Positions 1-8,190 are shown, counted from the stretch's first letter. The stretch: 34,000 bases of DNA from an uncultured Holdemanella sp. (GCA_900754615.1 CAAEDN010000055.1:1-34000), one strand, 5' to 3'. Translations and numbers: made by a program. The notes: a model not told the origin generated them from the sequence alone.

Positions 1-6
1 TGCCAT
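1..6 (-). CDS. first two codons of a gene running off the left edge
   Basis: On the minus strand an ATG-GCA lies at 6 to 1, about 10 bases downstream of a strong ribosome binding site (GAAGGAGGG, around 16-24). This is the usual spacing here, so a minus-strand gene probably starts at position 6 and continues outside the window. Nothing can be said about its product. Confidence 0.4.
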
Positions 7-85
7 TTTCTTTTGCCCTCCTTCGTCTGTGAATCATCCTCTTTCTATTGTACCACTGGTGTAAATTTTCTCTTTTTGACTAGTC

Positions 86-1375
86 TTATTTATATGCTAA
101 CATCAAATTCACAAAATCTTTATCAGATTTAACTTCTCGCAAATCCGCTAATATTTTTTCAACCGTTGTTTCTGCCGAACTTGAAAAGAACGCTGTTATA
201 GTAGTCATAAATATCCATTTCTTTATTACGTTCTGCAGCTCCAACGATTTAACTTTATAATCATATTTACCAATTAAATATAATGCATATGAATATACTA
301 CTGCAATATTTGATGATATTTGCGATTTACTTAAATAACCAACCTGAGCATACAGATTCAAAAAAGAATGCCAATTATTTAAATCCATTACAATATCCAA
401 ATTTTCTCTAAACAATTTTAAATTATCTTCTCGTATATTTACTGCAAACTCTCCCGTTTTTAAATCCTTACCTCTCATTAACATATATGCGTATTTCAAA
501 CGCGCTCTTTTATAAGCCAATGCTATCGTTGTACGCAATACAAAGGAAGGCTCAAGAACGATAATATTATTATACGACGTTCCGTTTTTCGTTGTATGTG
601 AATCTTCACAAAACTTATTTATCTTTTTGAAAATATCGTTATCATATACAGCTAATAATGTTTCGATAAAGTTTTTTTCTGTTAATTGTGCACCACCAGA
701 ATTCACTCGAACGAAAATATCAGATACATCTTCTTCAGAAGCCCTTTCACTAATTTCCATAACAGGTAAATTATAAGTTAACAGTTCTAACAATCTATTT
801 AAATTTGACTCAATCAATTCCTCTTCTTGATCATTTAACTCGTCTAATCCATTTTTTTCACGAGATGCATTAACTTCTTTTATATACTTTTTTCTAAATG
901 ATGGTAATGCATGATTTAAATCTGCCATAAATACATCTGAAATCTGTGAAATCCATTCAGGATCTCTATCGTACGCCTGTGTCCAGACTTCAAACTTAAC
1001 TTTAATCGGATTGTATGAAATACGAATATTTCTTTCTTTATAATCCTTATCTTTTACTTGTATCCCATAGATTGCAGCTATCAGTGCTGTTAATCTTTGT
1101 TGTCCATCAATAACTAGGCTTTTAGGTACATCTATTTTCTTTGCATCTATACCTATATGACCAGATTTATTCGAATCATAAAACTGTGGAGATTCCCATA
1201 ACATTATGTAACCAATTGGAAATCCTTTAATCATAGAATCAAGTAATTCTCTTACTTTATTATCTTTCCATACAAATGGCCTTTGAAGATCAGGCAAACC
1301 AATTCTACCTATATTTACATCATTCAAAAGAGTACGTAAATCATAAGGTACGTTTTTAAAAAGTTGTTGACTCAT
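86..1375 (-). CDS. DUF262 (GmrS-like) domain protein lacking the HNH/DUF1524 part
   Basis: 429 residues. The N-terminal half carries DUF262 hallmarks: a QRPFVW motif (residues 31-36), a DGQQR motif (90-94) and FVRVNSGG (221-228). DUF262 is the ParB/sulfiredoxin-like half of GmrSD-type, modification-dependent restriction enzymes and related defence proteins, and the DGQQR loop is tied to NTP binding or hydrolysis in that family. Full-length members usually continue into a DUF1524 HNH nuclease. Here the chain ends after a helical C-terminal region with no HxxP/HNH-like signature, and the codons after the stop at 86-88 do not restore one. It may be a regulatory or NTPase-only variant, a partner of a separate nuclease, or a truncated relic. 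A modest AAGG site precedes the ATG at 1375. Family call firm, biological role uncertain. Confidence 0.85.
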   Translation of the reverse strand: MSQQLFKNVPYDLRTLLNDVNIGRIGLPDLQRPFVWKDNKVRELLDSMIKGFPIGYIMLWESPQFYDSNKSGHIGIDAKKIDVPKSLVIDGQQRLTALIAAIYGIQVKDKDYKERNIRISYNPIKVKFEVWTQAYDRDPEWISQISDVFMADLNHALPSFRKKYIKEVNASREKNGLDELNDQEEELIESNLNRLLELLTYNLPVMEISERASEEDVSDIFVRVNSGGAQLTEKNFIETLLAVYDNDIFKKINKFCEDSHTTKNGTSYNNIIVLEPSFVLRTTIALAYKRARLKYAYMLMRGKDLKTGEFAVNIREDNLKLFRENLDIVMDLNNWHSFLNLYAQVGYLSKSQISSNIAVVYSYALYLIGKYDYKVKSLELQNVIKKWIFMTTITAFFSSSAETTVEKILADLREVKSDKDFVNLMLAYK

Positions 1376-1488
1376 ATACTACACTACCTTCCCTAAAATT
1401 CTATACTATAAGTATATCACAGCAAATTCTGCACAAAATATAAATGTGAAATATAAATCTACAAATATAACCAAATTATTTAACAAAA

Positions 1489-1806
1489 TTAATTTTTATT
1501 ACGAACAATATACTCATATACTTTAGCATGCATTGTTCTACCATCTAACATGATCTCTACATCCACACACTTAAATAGATACCCCTCACCTTCATAAATA
1601 TCCAGTCTTTCTTTTGTATCTTCATCTACTTCATAAACTTCACCTTCGACAATGGAATTCTTATCTTTTACAATACCTGGATAATAAATCAAATCCATCT
1701 TTCTATATCCCTTTAGTATTGCCTTTCCTAAATACTTTGAATTCTCTAATAGATTATGAGCTCTTTGCTCCTTCATTAATGTTCCATACACAAATAACCT
1801 TTCCAT
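1489..1806 (-). CDS. gamma-glutamylcyclotransferase-like (AIG2/GGCT fold) protein
   Basis: 105 residues that fit the small GGCT/AIG2-like family. The N-terminal VYGTL motif (residues 6-10) forms the substrate-binding loop in this fold. The LDIYEGEGY stretch (68-76) contains the glutamate, here E72, that acts as general acid/base in characterised members. EGEVYEV (54-60) is the usual central strand. Family members release 5-oxoproline from gamma-glutamyl amines or peptides, but several small bacterial ones have no proven substrate, so the reaction is inferred. Translation starts at ATG 1806 behind a strong AGGAGGT site. It is followed closely by the terminator of the next gene upstream on the same strand, so it probably has its own promoter. 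Confidence 0.75.
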   Translation of the reverse strand: MERLFVYGTLMKEQRAHNLLENSKYLGKAILKGYRKMDLIYYPGIVKDKNSIVEGEVYEVDEDTKERLDIYEGEGYLFKCVDVEIMLDGRTMHAKVYEYIVRNKN

Positions 1807-1846
1807 TGTTTTTACCTCCTAACTGTATTTTAAATTCAATTGAAAA

Positions 1847-1889
1847 AAAGGATTGAATAATGAGATTCATTTCCCACATTCAATCCTTT
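1847..1889 (-). terminator. AT-rich intrinsic terminator of the duplicated-domain gene
   Basis: On the minus strand AAAGGATTGAA (1889-1879) pairs with TTCAATCCTTT (1857-1847) and runs into a T tract. The 21-base loop contains one copy of the inverted repeat that also sits at the gene's 5' end. The stem overlaps the stop codon of the gene at 1880. Confidence 0.65.
1861..1883 (+). repeat. left copy of a ~20 bp inverted repeat flanking the 453-aa gene
   Basis: TGAGATT-CA-TTTCCCACATT on the plus strand. An inverted partner lies at 3240-3262 (TGAGATT-AG-TTTCCCACATT on the minus strand). Two mismatches occur in the first 20 positions. No clear target-site duplication flanks the pair. Confidence 0.7.
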
Positions 1890-3241
1890 GCCGGAATAAT
1901 TCTATGACGCTTGCCGTTGTTATCCACAACATAGAAGGTATCGTGTATCCAAGTAATTGCTCCACATACAAGTCCATCCACTGTCTCTACACTATAGGCT
2001 TCTCCTGTCTTTAAAAACATAATTAGATTTTGTTCAGTAATACCATGCTCCAAATTATAATGCTTTTCTGAAGTAAAATCCTTCTCCGTATTGTTAATTT
2101 GAATAGTCAATACATTCCTTGCATATCTAGACAATTGATTACTTATCTTACTTACAATATTCTCATATTGAATAATTGTTGTATCCTTATATCGCTTTAA
2201 TTCATTCATACTCTCTTCTTTAAACTTATTTCTCACAATTTCCAACAAATGAGTTGTCAATAAATATACTTCATCTAAGCTTAAAACTAAAAAGATCGGA
2301 TGCACCGTTTGTTGATAGCGCAAATGATTCCTTTTATCAAAGAAATTATCTTGTGTATAGTTGATTTCTTCTTGATAATCCACATTTTCTTCTTCAACAT
2401 CACCTGCCGTAGACACAAAACCAATATCCTTATAATGATTATCCTTATCATAAGCCTTTGTCTTACAAAAAGGAAAAACCACATTTAAGAAACAATAATC
2501 ATTATTATGATTCTTACTCTTCCAATACCCTCTTTGTTTCAAACCACCATTCAAAGTAATTTCCTTAATAAATACATCACATCTCATAAACTCATTGATC
2601 TCATCTTTAGTCTTCGGCAAATGCATAAACTTCATTAAAGATATTGCACGCTCTAATGTTTGAAACGTAACACTCGAACTATAATCTTCAATCGAATCCC
2701 AATAATCTAATTCCTCATGATTCATCTCGACTCTAGAACGCATAGACTCATTTATAAGTATTGTTTTTGAACAATTACACGATTTATGAAGAAGTGACCA
2801 ATCTATTTTATTCTGCATATAAGGCGATAGCTGCCTTTGAATCTTTTCTACAATTCCTTTATACAAATCAAAATAACTAGAATCATCCTCATCCACAATC
2901 GTAAGTAATACTTGTGTTAATAAAAAGACTTCTGAAGCATTTAAAGCCAAAAAGATTGGATGCACACTTCGAGTGCCAGAATACCACAAGGATTTCCTTT
3001 CACCAGCCTCTTTAAGTTCTTCAAAATGAATCGGTACATTTGTATTAAATATGTTGAAATCACGATTCCATTTTAAATAGACATTTAACTCTTTATTCTT
3101 ATTCCTTGCATTTTCTTTAAACAAAAATCTTGCCATATCCTCTTTTGTACGAGGATACTGCGTAAATTTAATCAACTCAATCATCCGTTCTATATAACGA
3201 ATGGTTTTTTTCTCTAACTCTTTCATACCCAGATTATACAT
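1880..3241 (-). CDS. internally duplicated protein of unknown function, possible regulator
   Basis: 453 residues from ATG 3241; a TTG three bases further upstream has no supporting site, and the Met at 3226 is another possible start. The chain holds two diverged copies of one module at about residues 12-145 and 192-378. Each begins with a short helical segment ending in a [Y/L]P[R/K]TK[E/D] turn. Each later carries VHPIFL-x-L-x3-EV-[FY]-LLT (93-109 and 313-329) and a helical [NS]xL[SR]xY tail. The first part of each module looks like a small winged-helix or helical domain. A separate C-terminal segment (about 405-453) contains short strands around CGAITWIHDTFYVVDNNGK. The HP..L.L...EV pattern is loosely reminiscent of WYL-type regulators, but I do not recognise the family and assign no function. 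No secretion signal or membrane segment. The gene is closely bracketed by inverted repeats. Confidence 0.7.
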   Translation of the reverse strand: MYNLGMKELEKKTIRYIERMIELIKFTQYPRTKEDMARFLFKENARNKNKELNVYLKWNRDFNIFNTNVPIHFEELKEAGERKSLWYSGTRSVHPIFLALNASEVFLLTQVLLTIVDEDDSSYFDLYKGIVEKIQRQLSPYMQNKIDWSLLHKSCNCSKTILINESMRSRVEMNHEELDYWDSIEDYSSSVTFQTLERAISLMKFMHLPKTKDEINEFMRCDVFIKEITLNGGLKQRGYWKSKNHNNDYCFLNVVFPFCKTKAYDKDNHYKDIGFVSTAGDVEEENVDYQEEINYTQDNFFDKRNHLRYQQTVHPIFLVLSLDEVYLLTTHLLEIVRNKFKEESMNELKRYKDTTIIQYENIVSKISNQLSRYARNVLTIQINNTEKDFTSEKHYNLEHGITEQNLIMFLKTGEAYSVETVDGLVCGAITWIHDTFYVVDNNGKRHRIIPAKD

Positions 3242-3262
3242 CAATGTGGGAAACTAATCTCA
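3240..3262 (-). repeat. right copy of the inverted repeat, at the 5' end of the 453-aa gene
   Basis: The minus strand reads TGAGATT-AG-TTTCCCACATT-GAT, matching 1861-1883 in inverted orientation and abutting the proposed ATG at 3241. In the mRNA the 5' leader is therefore complementary to the 3' end of the same transcript. It could be an operator for autoregulation, a terminal inverted repeat, or both. Confidence 0.7.
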
Positions 3263-3323
3263 TAAAATAATACATTCCTTCTTTCTAAGCTATGATGTAG
3301 CCAGAAACAAGGAGGACAAGAAA

Positions 3324-4076
3324 ATGACATTAGTAATCGGCTACAATTTTAGAATTCCCGTACAAGAAACCATGTATTTTGACTTGATTGATGGAAAAAC
3401 AGACATTCTGAGTATTCCTTATACAAAGGACGATATTTTTAAAGGAGATTTTTTAACACTCTATCCTAAAACGGATTCGCTTCTTCAAACAGACTTTGAA
3501 ATCATTGGACACGTCAATACCATTGAAGATGAGAATGGCAATCCCATTAAAAAAGTAATGCGCGTAATGCCTTTGATTGAAACTCAAAAGAATGGTGAAT
3601 TTGAATCTTTAAATCAATCGAGTAAAGCTTGTTACTTGAACATCAAGTATTTAGAGGACATGCTTAAAGAAATCGATAAAAAGATTGACTATCTCGATAA
3701 TGACCTTCATTATACGGATATTCAAATCATGGACAAACAAAAAGATATTGACTATACCGTTCTATGTGTTTATGAAACGCAACAAAAGATTGACATGCAA
3801 ATGCTGATGGATGCACCTACTGTATTTGATAAATACAAAGTAAATCTTGAAGATATGGTTACGCTTCAAGAAAGAAAAAATAGCTTCAATCATCAGCTAA
3901 ACCAAGAGCGTCTTGAATTCGAAAAATTAAGAAAAGAAGCCAAAGAAAAATCAAATGAGCTTGATCGATATCGTGATCTCAAGCAATATGTTGAAAATCA
4001 ATTGAGTTCCAATAAAACTGCCATCTGTGAATATCAACATATCAAAAAGTCTAGAAACGCACAAAAGCCCCTTTAA
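3324..4076 (+). CDS. uncharacterised coiled-coil protein
   Basis: 250 residues starting at ATG 3324, with AAGGAGG placed about 7 bases upstream. The N-terminal ~90 residues are mixed strand and loop with hydrophobic beta-type stretches. From about residue 100 to 235 the sequence is dominated by charged heptad-like helices rich in E, K, Q, L and D, which predicts a long coiled coil. No signal peptide, membrane segment, cysteine cluster or catalytic motif is visible. It stands alone on the plus strand between minus-strand genes and ends in a bidirectional terminator. The N-terminal part could be a small globular head with a coiled-coil stalk. I do not recognise the family. Confidence 0.7.
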   Translation: MTLVIGYNFRIPVQETMYFDLIDGKTDILSIPYTKDDIFKGDFLTLYPKTDSLLQTDFEIIGHVNTIEDENGNPIKKVMRVMPLIETQKNGEFESLNQSSKACYLNIKYLEDMLKEIDKKIDYLDNDLHYTDIQIMDKQKDIDYTVLCVYETQQKIDMQMLMDAPTVFDKYKVNLEDMVTLQERKNSFNHQLNQERLEFEKLRKEAKEKSNELDRYRDLKQYVENQLSSNKTAICEYQHIKKSRNAQKPL

Positions 4077-4088
4077 TTAGGAGCTTTT
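4063..4088. terminator. bidirectional terminator between convergent genes
   Basis: AAAAGC-(C)-CC at 4063-4071 and a complementary GGAGCTTTT at 4080-4088 form a hairpin with A-rich and T-rich sides, serving the plus gene ending at 4076 and the minus gene ending at 4096. Confidence 0.65.
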
Positions 4089-4095
4089 CTTGCTT

Positions 4096-4377
4096 TTACT
4101 CTTCCTGTTCTTTAAGACGTTCTAGACACTCTTCAACATCCTCTTCATACTCATCAAAGCTTGTATAATCTAGCACATTTACATATTTTGCAACCTTATC
4201 CGAATCCCAAATAGAATTCTTCCATTCCCTTTGAAGCGCAAATAAATAGTCTTTTTCCGAATTATAATCATATTGATTGATGCCAAACCGATTATCCGGA
4301 TCATACTTTTCCGCCCACTTATCTTGCATCATCATTCGAGTGATTGCTAATCCAATAATTTGTTTTCTACTTAACAT
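4096..4377 (-). CDS. small acidic protein of unknown function
   Basis: 93 residues. The first ~20 residues (MLSRKQIIGLAITRMMMQDK) look like an amphipathic helix. The rest is rich in D, E, Y and W and ends in a strongly acidic helix (EEYEEDVEECLERLKEQEE-like composition). An AAAGGA site precedes the ATG. No domain recognised. Together with the tiny ORF at 4436-4483 and the gene at 4532-5101 it could form a transcription unit, since all three read leftward with gaps under 60 bases and no terminator is visible between them. Confidence 0.55.
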   Translation of the reverse strand: MLSRKQIIGLAITRMMMQDKWAEKYDPDNRFGINQYDYNSEKDYLFALQREWKNSIWDSDKVAKYVNVLDYTSFDEYEEDVEECLERLKEQEE

Positions 4378-4435
4378 ATTTTTTATTCCTTTTTCTTAGT
4401 TATAACTCAAAATCACACAATTAAATTTACTTAAT

Positions 4436-4483
4436 TCATTCACAACAATCTTTATTGAATGAGTCTTCTTTCATATTCAACAT
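4436..4483 (-). CDS. possible 15-residue peptide ORF with an excellent ribosome binding site
   Basis: On the minus strand GGAGGTGAT, nearly perfectly complementary to the 16S rRNA tail, sits 4 bases before ATG 4483. The ORF reads MLNMKEDSFNKDCCE and stops. Such a strong site in front of a 15-codon ORF, in a stretch that is otherwise empty, suggests translation, either as a tiny protein with a CC motif or as a leader peptide for the gene at 4096-4377. It is too short to test by codon statistics. Confidence 0.35.
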   Translation of the reverse strand: MLNMKEDSFNKDCCE

Positions 4484-4531
4484 CAAAATCACCTCCATAA
4501 AGATTTTTGATTGTTACGCGAACCTCATGTA

Positions 4532-5101
4532 TCAACAAATCATATATTTCATTAATTCTTTATTAGACCGAATCAATCGATTATAAACAACCTTCCTCAA
4601 TTTTTCGGTTGGCCAAGACGCATCTATAAAACTCATGTCAAAATGCATATAAGGTATATGAGAATCTGTAACAGCGTCGAAATACATTGTATACTCATCT
4701 CTATACCAATTATCCTTCATTTTCACTTTACCATCAAGATACTTTTTAAATTTCAAAGCATTACAATAAGGCATTATAGCTGCCCTATCCTTTTCAGTTA
4801 GCTTTGCCCCATAAGAAAAAATACACTTCTCTTTATCTTCTAACGCTGTCAAAGTCGGTTGAAAATTATTTTTACCATTTTTTAAACGAGTCGCAGGGAC
4901 ATCAAATTTCCAAACACTACCATTACTTAAATGAAATTCACTTTCTTTATCAAACGTAGGATGTTTGACCATTTCTTTTTTGCAAGCCTGCACACAAAAC
5001 TCATTTTGAACTAAATCGACCTGAACATAAACATAATATGTATTTAGTTTTTCTTGAGTAAAAATAAATCTTGATAAATGTATAAAATTATTATTATTCA
5101 C
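4532..5101 (-). CDS. uncharacterised 189-aa protein
   Basis: 189 residues using a GTG start at 5101 with GGAGG ten bases upstream. The sequence alternates beta-type hydrophobic segments (for example YYVYVQVDLV around residues 22-31) with lysine-rich loops and contains several cysteines. No signal peptide or membrane helix. I see no recognisable motif. The gene is preceded by a TATAAT-like element near 5147 on the minus strand but with a weak -35. Function unknown. Confidence 0.6.
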   Translation of the reverse strand: MNNNNFIHLSRFIFTQEKLNTYYVYVQVDLVQNEFCVQACKKEMVKHPTFDKESEFHLSNGSVWKFDVPATRLKNGKNNFQPTLTALEDKEKCIFSYGAKLTEKDRAAIMPYCNALKFKKYLDGKVKMKDNWYRDEYTMYFDAVTDSHIPYMHFDMSFIDASWPTEKLRKVVYNRLIRSNKELMKYMIC

Positions 5102-5208
5102 TATTCTATTCCTCCAACCAATAACTTTTTTCTTAATTTCTAAATTATAAATACTATATTAACCATGATAAAGGCTTGTGGATTACAAACTAAGTGTTGT
5201 TATTTTTT

Positions 5209-5242
5209 AAAAACAAAAGAGGAAAAGACCCCAGGCTCTTCC
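5209..5242 (-). terminator. intrinsic terminator for the 273-nt-codon gene upstream (5330-6127)
   Basis: The minus strand GGAAGAG (5242-5236) pairs with CTTTTCC (5227-5221), including one G-U, around an 8-base loop and is followed by TCTTTTGTTTTT. The 87 bases between the gene's stop and this hairpin hold a further unexplained segment. Confidence 0.55.
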
Positions 5243-5329
5243 CCGACTATAGGCTTCGCAAGTTTCTACAGAACAATCATAAGATTTAGTTTACGCCAAC
5301 ATAATTATTGAGTCATTTCATTTTGATTA

Positions 5330-6127
5330 TCAAGGTATAAAGAAGTCCATGTGTTTTTTACGTCTTTTTCTTGCTTCACGAACAATATGACGTATATCTT
5401 CATCATCTTGAAATTCCGGAAATTTCTTATAAGATTGATAAGACTGTTCCACAGCTAATACAACCATATCCTTTTGATTAAACATATACATTGGAAGTTC
5501 GTCCATTCTAAGATAGCTTAAATGAAGTATTTCTAATAAACGCTTTCGATAATCTGACTCTAATTCTTTACTCACTAATAATCCAATATCATACGGTGTT
5601 TTTTTCCATTCACCTTCATTTTTATTATCTATAAACTCAATAAAATCCTTACAATGTTCATCACTTACATTATATTTTTTACATAACAATTTAAATCGTT
5701 CTACATCATAAATTTCACTCTTCAATATTTCAATGACAATATTTTTTGCCTCTTCATCATCTAACATATCTTTATATTCATTCACAATTTCATCCGGAAA
5801 TTTATTATTCACAACAAAGTACAATTTCCTATAATAAGGGAATTCAAAACTATCATACAACCATCTACACATAGGATTTTTATAATCATAATTCTCTATG
5901 ATCATAGATGCGATTTTTGAAACAATTATAGAAGATAAATTATCTGGACTATCCGATACATATTCGTTGTCATTATTGTATATGTATTTATTACGAATCA
6001 TTAAACCCAAGCCAAAATGATGTGCAACAGAATTTGGATTCATATAGATATATTCTTTATCCTTATCCGATAATCCATTCAACACTTCTTTTGCGACTTT
6101 ATTAACAAACTGATCTCTTTTACTCAT
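5330..6127 (-). CDS. DUF6794-like protein
   Basis: I place the start at ATG 6127 (265 residues) rather than at the in-frame GTG at 6154. AAGGTGAT lies just upstream of 6127, while 6154 falls inside the T tract of the preceding terminator. The N-terminal region contains LSDKDKEYIYMNP followed by HHFGLGLMIRNKY (about residues 37-49), which resembles the HFGLG-x2-IRN signature of the DUF6794 family. The remainder is helical with several acidic stretches and ends in a basic ARKRRKKH segment. No enzymatic motif is visible. The family has no proven biochemical role as far as I know. Family call moderate, function unknown. Confidence 0.6.
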   Translation of the reverse strand: MSKRDQFVNKVAKEVLNGLSDKDKEYIYMNPNSVAHHFGLGLMIRNKYIYNNDNEYVSDSPDNLSSIIVSKIASMIIENYDYKNPMCRWLYDSFEFPYYRKLYFVVNNKFPDEIVNEYKDMLDDEEAKNIVIEILKSEIYDVERFKLLCKKYNVSDEHCKDFIEFIDNKNEGEWKKTPYDIGLLVSKELESDYRKRLLEILHLSYLRMDELPMYMFNQKDMVVLAVEQSYQSYKKFPEFQDDEDIRHIVREARKRRKKHMDFFIP

Positions 6128-6156
6128 ACCTATCACCTTAGAATTATCATACACAA

Positions 6157-6179
6157 AAAAAGAAGAGTTGCCTCTTCTT
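6157..6179 (-). terminator. strong terminator after the lipoprotein gene
   Basis: The minus strand AAGAAGAG (6179-6172), tetraloop, CTCTTCTT (6167-6160), then TTTTTT. It overlaps the stop codon of the gene at 6179. Confidence 0.85.
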
Positions 6180-6469
6180 TAGTCTACATTATCCACTAAT
6201 CTATCTGGAATCAACTCATTACCTTCATATTTAAACACATATTGTTTGTTTAAATCTTTATTCTTTAATGAAAACCATACTTCATTATCCGACTGCATCG
6301 TGACTGAATCTACATAATATTGTTCATCAGATATTTGACTATTTGCGCTTTTAATCAATTCCTCATCTGAATATGGTATTGATGTTTGAACTTCTTTAGT
6401 CTGCCTAAGTTCGGGCTGTGCTTGTGTACAACCCGTTAATAAAAGTAGAATTAAAACGAATATTTTCAT
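6179..6469 (-). CDS. small predicted lipoprotein
   Basis: 96 residues. The first 14 residues (MKIFVLILLLLTGC) are a compact signal peptide with a lipobox, LLTGC, so Cys14 would be lipidated and the mature 83-residue protein held on the outer face of the membrane. The mature part is polar, with one predicted beta-rich region (EVWFSLKNKDLNKQYVF). The start codon overlaps the stop of the upstream glycosidase gene in an ATGA arrangement, indicating translational coupling. No family recognised; a role linked to glycan uptake or sensing is only suggested by position. Confidence 0.7.
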   Translation of the reverse strand: MKIFVLILLLLTGCTQAQPELRQTKEVQTSIPYSDEELIKSANSQISDEQYYVDSVTMQSDNEVWFSLKNKDLNKQYVFKYEGNELIPDRLVDNVD

Positions 6470-8190
6470 AAAATTTTATACGTATTCTCCATCGTATTGA
6501 TTTCAATCGAGATGTTATTACTAAATGTGGCCTGTTGAACATGACCATTGATGATTTTATGTTCTACCATCTCTTCATTTTTAATTCTTTGATAGAAATC
6601 CAGAACAATATTGGCACGTTGAATTCGATCTTCTATGGACAAACCATCTGAGCCAAAATTACCATCCACATTATCATAAGGTGCATTTCTTACGACATAA
6701 GGAATACCACCATTTAATAACGCATACAACATGTAGTCTTCTTGCTTTTTATCCATTGGCCAAGGAAGTATAAAACAATCATGATACACAAGATTAAATA
6801 ATGGTACAGGTATTCCCATTCTTTTCGCATTTTCATCTTTCATCATAAACTCATAAGGACCATAATGTGAAAATACAAGCTCACGCATCGCCCAATCACT
6901 ACACTCTTCACTCGAAGGAATAATTCCTTTACTAATCATATATTGAAAACAAGCCCTTCTATATTCCATACACTCTTTTCTTGTCATCAAGTGTTCTGGA
7001 TTAAAACACTCATCCATTTCATTACAAGAAAATACATCCAAATACACACAATCCAAATCAATATGTTTTAAGATTTCAGTGTAGTTACGCTTTACATACT
7101 TCGGTGCAAGACTCGCACACAAATAGTTTTGTCTTCCCCCAGCCCAATTGGCATGCTCATACACTACTCCATCCTCTAATTGAATGGCTTCATTTTCATC
7201 ATGTGTTTTAGCCGTATAGTAATAATCACGATACTGATCATGTAAACCAAATAAATCATTTTGAGAACTTAAACTATCCTGTAAATTCTTTAAACCAGCC
7301 CAGCCACCAGCTTTAATACATGCCGGCAAATAATCCGGATGACAATTATCATAGCCAGGATCTCCCCAGCCATCCAAATGAAGATAGAGTTTGTATGAAC
7401 CTAATTCATGAAGCCTTTGAATCATCTCTTTTACCGAATCAAAAGAATGAATCACATCCTCTTGTCCATTATAAAAACGTGAATCCTTTTCCGTATGCGC
7501 CTTAATACCAGTATGAACGATGGCACACTGTTGAAGCTCTGATATTTTATTAAGATTTACTTCCTTCTCCTTTAAAGACTTAAATAAACCGGTTTCTTTA
7601 ACATAATCCCGATAAATTTTACATGCACGATTATAATCCATATTCGACTCAAAAGAATATCGAACCACACGCTTATATCGCATCTTCCCTAAACTTGTTA
7701 ACCATACAAATTGAAGTCGAGTTCCCTTGTCATCATGATCAATTGTATATTTCGAATCCCAAGGCGTTTCATTGATTGCAATATAACCCAATCCATTATT
7801 TGTCTGACTAAGCCAAGGCATATAGGCAGCACAACTTGTAAACTGACCATCAAAGGCAATATGACTATAATCGTACTCATATCGATTGGGAATCAATAAC
7901 CCCTGCATATAAGGAACGGTTGAATAACCATCCTTATCTTCACATACAAAACTATCTGGAAAATGTACTTCTTTAATATTTTCATCCACTTTTGGAATCC
8001 ACTCAAAATAATAATGATTCGTACTATCCTCTTTCCAAATATATGTATCAAAATATTTATAAGTACTATAAATCCCCTTGCCTAATCCTGTCACTCTTTC
8101 TTCAGATGAAATGAAATCATCACTAAAATTTATTTTTTGATCATCTTTCGTTACATAAAACGAATCCTGATTTCTTATCCAATTTTCCAT
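6466..8190 (-). CDS. DUF5696/GH101-GH129-like glycoside hydrolase
   Basis: 574 residues from ATG 8190, chosen because AGAGGT lies about 10 bases upstream; an upstream in-frame TTG (8196) sits too close to that site. A beta-rich N-terminal region (about 1-215) precedes a TIM-barrel-like half. The segment LHLDGWGDPGYDNCHPDYLP and the later LDCVYLDVFSCNE match the layout of DUF5696 proteins and of GH101/GH129 alpha-N-acetylgalactosaminidases, in which an Asp in a [VL]Y-x-D-[VL] strand is the nucleophile. The following IIPSSEECSDWAM segment could supply the acid/base Glu. No signal peptide is present, so the enzyme should be cytoplasmic and act on imported oligosaccharides. Substrate not determined. 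Translationally coupled to the lipoprotein gene downstream. Confidence 0.7.
   Translation of the reverse strand: MENWIRNQDSFYVTKDDQKINFSDDFISSEERVTGLGKGIYSTYKYFDTYIWKEDSTNHYYFEWIPKVDENIKEVHFPDSFVCEDKDGYSTVPYMQGLLIPNRYEYDYSHIAFDGQFTSCAAYMPWLSQTNNGLGYIAINETPWDSKYTIDHDDKGTRLQFVWLTSLGKMRYKRVVRYSFESNMDYNRACKIYRDYVKETGLFKSLKEKEVNLNKISELQQCAIVHTGIKAHTEKDSRFYNGQEDVIHSFDSVKEMIQRLHELGSYKLYLHLDGWGDPGYDNCHPDYLPACIKAGGWAGLKNLQDSLSSQNDLFGLHDQYRDYYYTAKTHDENEAIQLEDGVVYEHANWAGGRQNYLCASLAPKYVKRNYTEILKHIDLDCVYLDVFSCNEMDECFNPEHLMTRKECMEYRRACFQYMISKGIIPSSEECSDWAMRELVFSHYGPYEFMMKDENAKRMGIPVPLFNLVYHDCFILPWPMDKKQEDYMLYALLNGGIPYVVRNAPYDNVDGNFGSDGLSIEDRIQRANIVLDFYQRIKNEEMVEHKIINGHVQQATFSNNISIEINTMENTYKIL

Noticed and set aside
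1861..3262. Known insertion sequence
   Set aside because: Inverted ends are present, but no DDE or serine/tyrosine recombinase motif is seen in the protein and no target duplication is clear.
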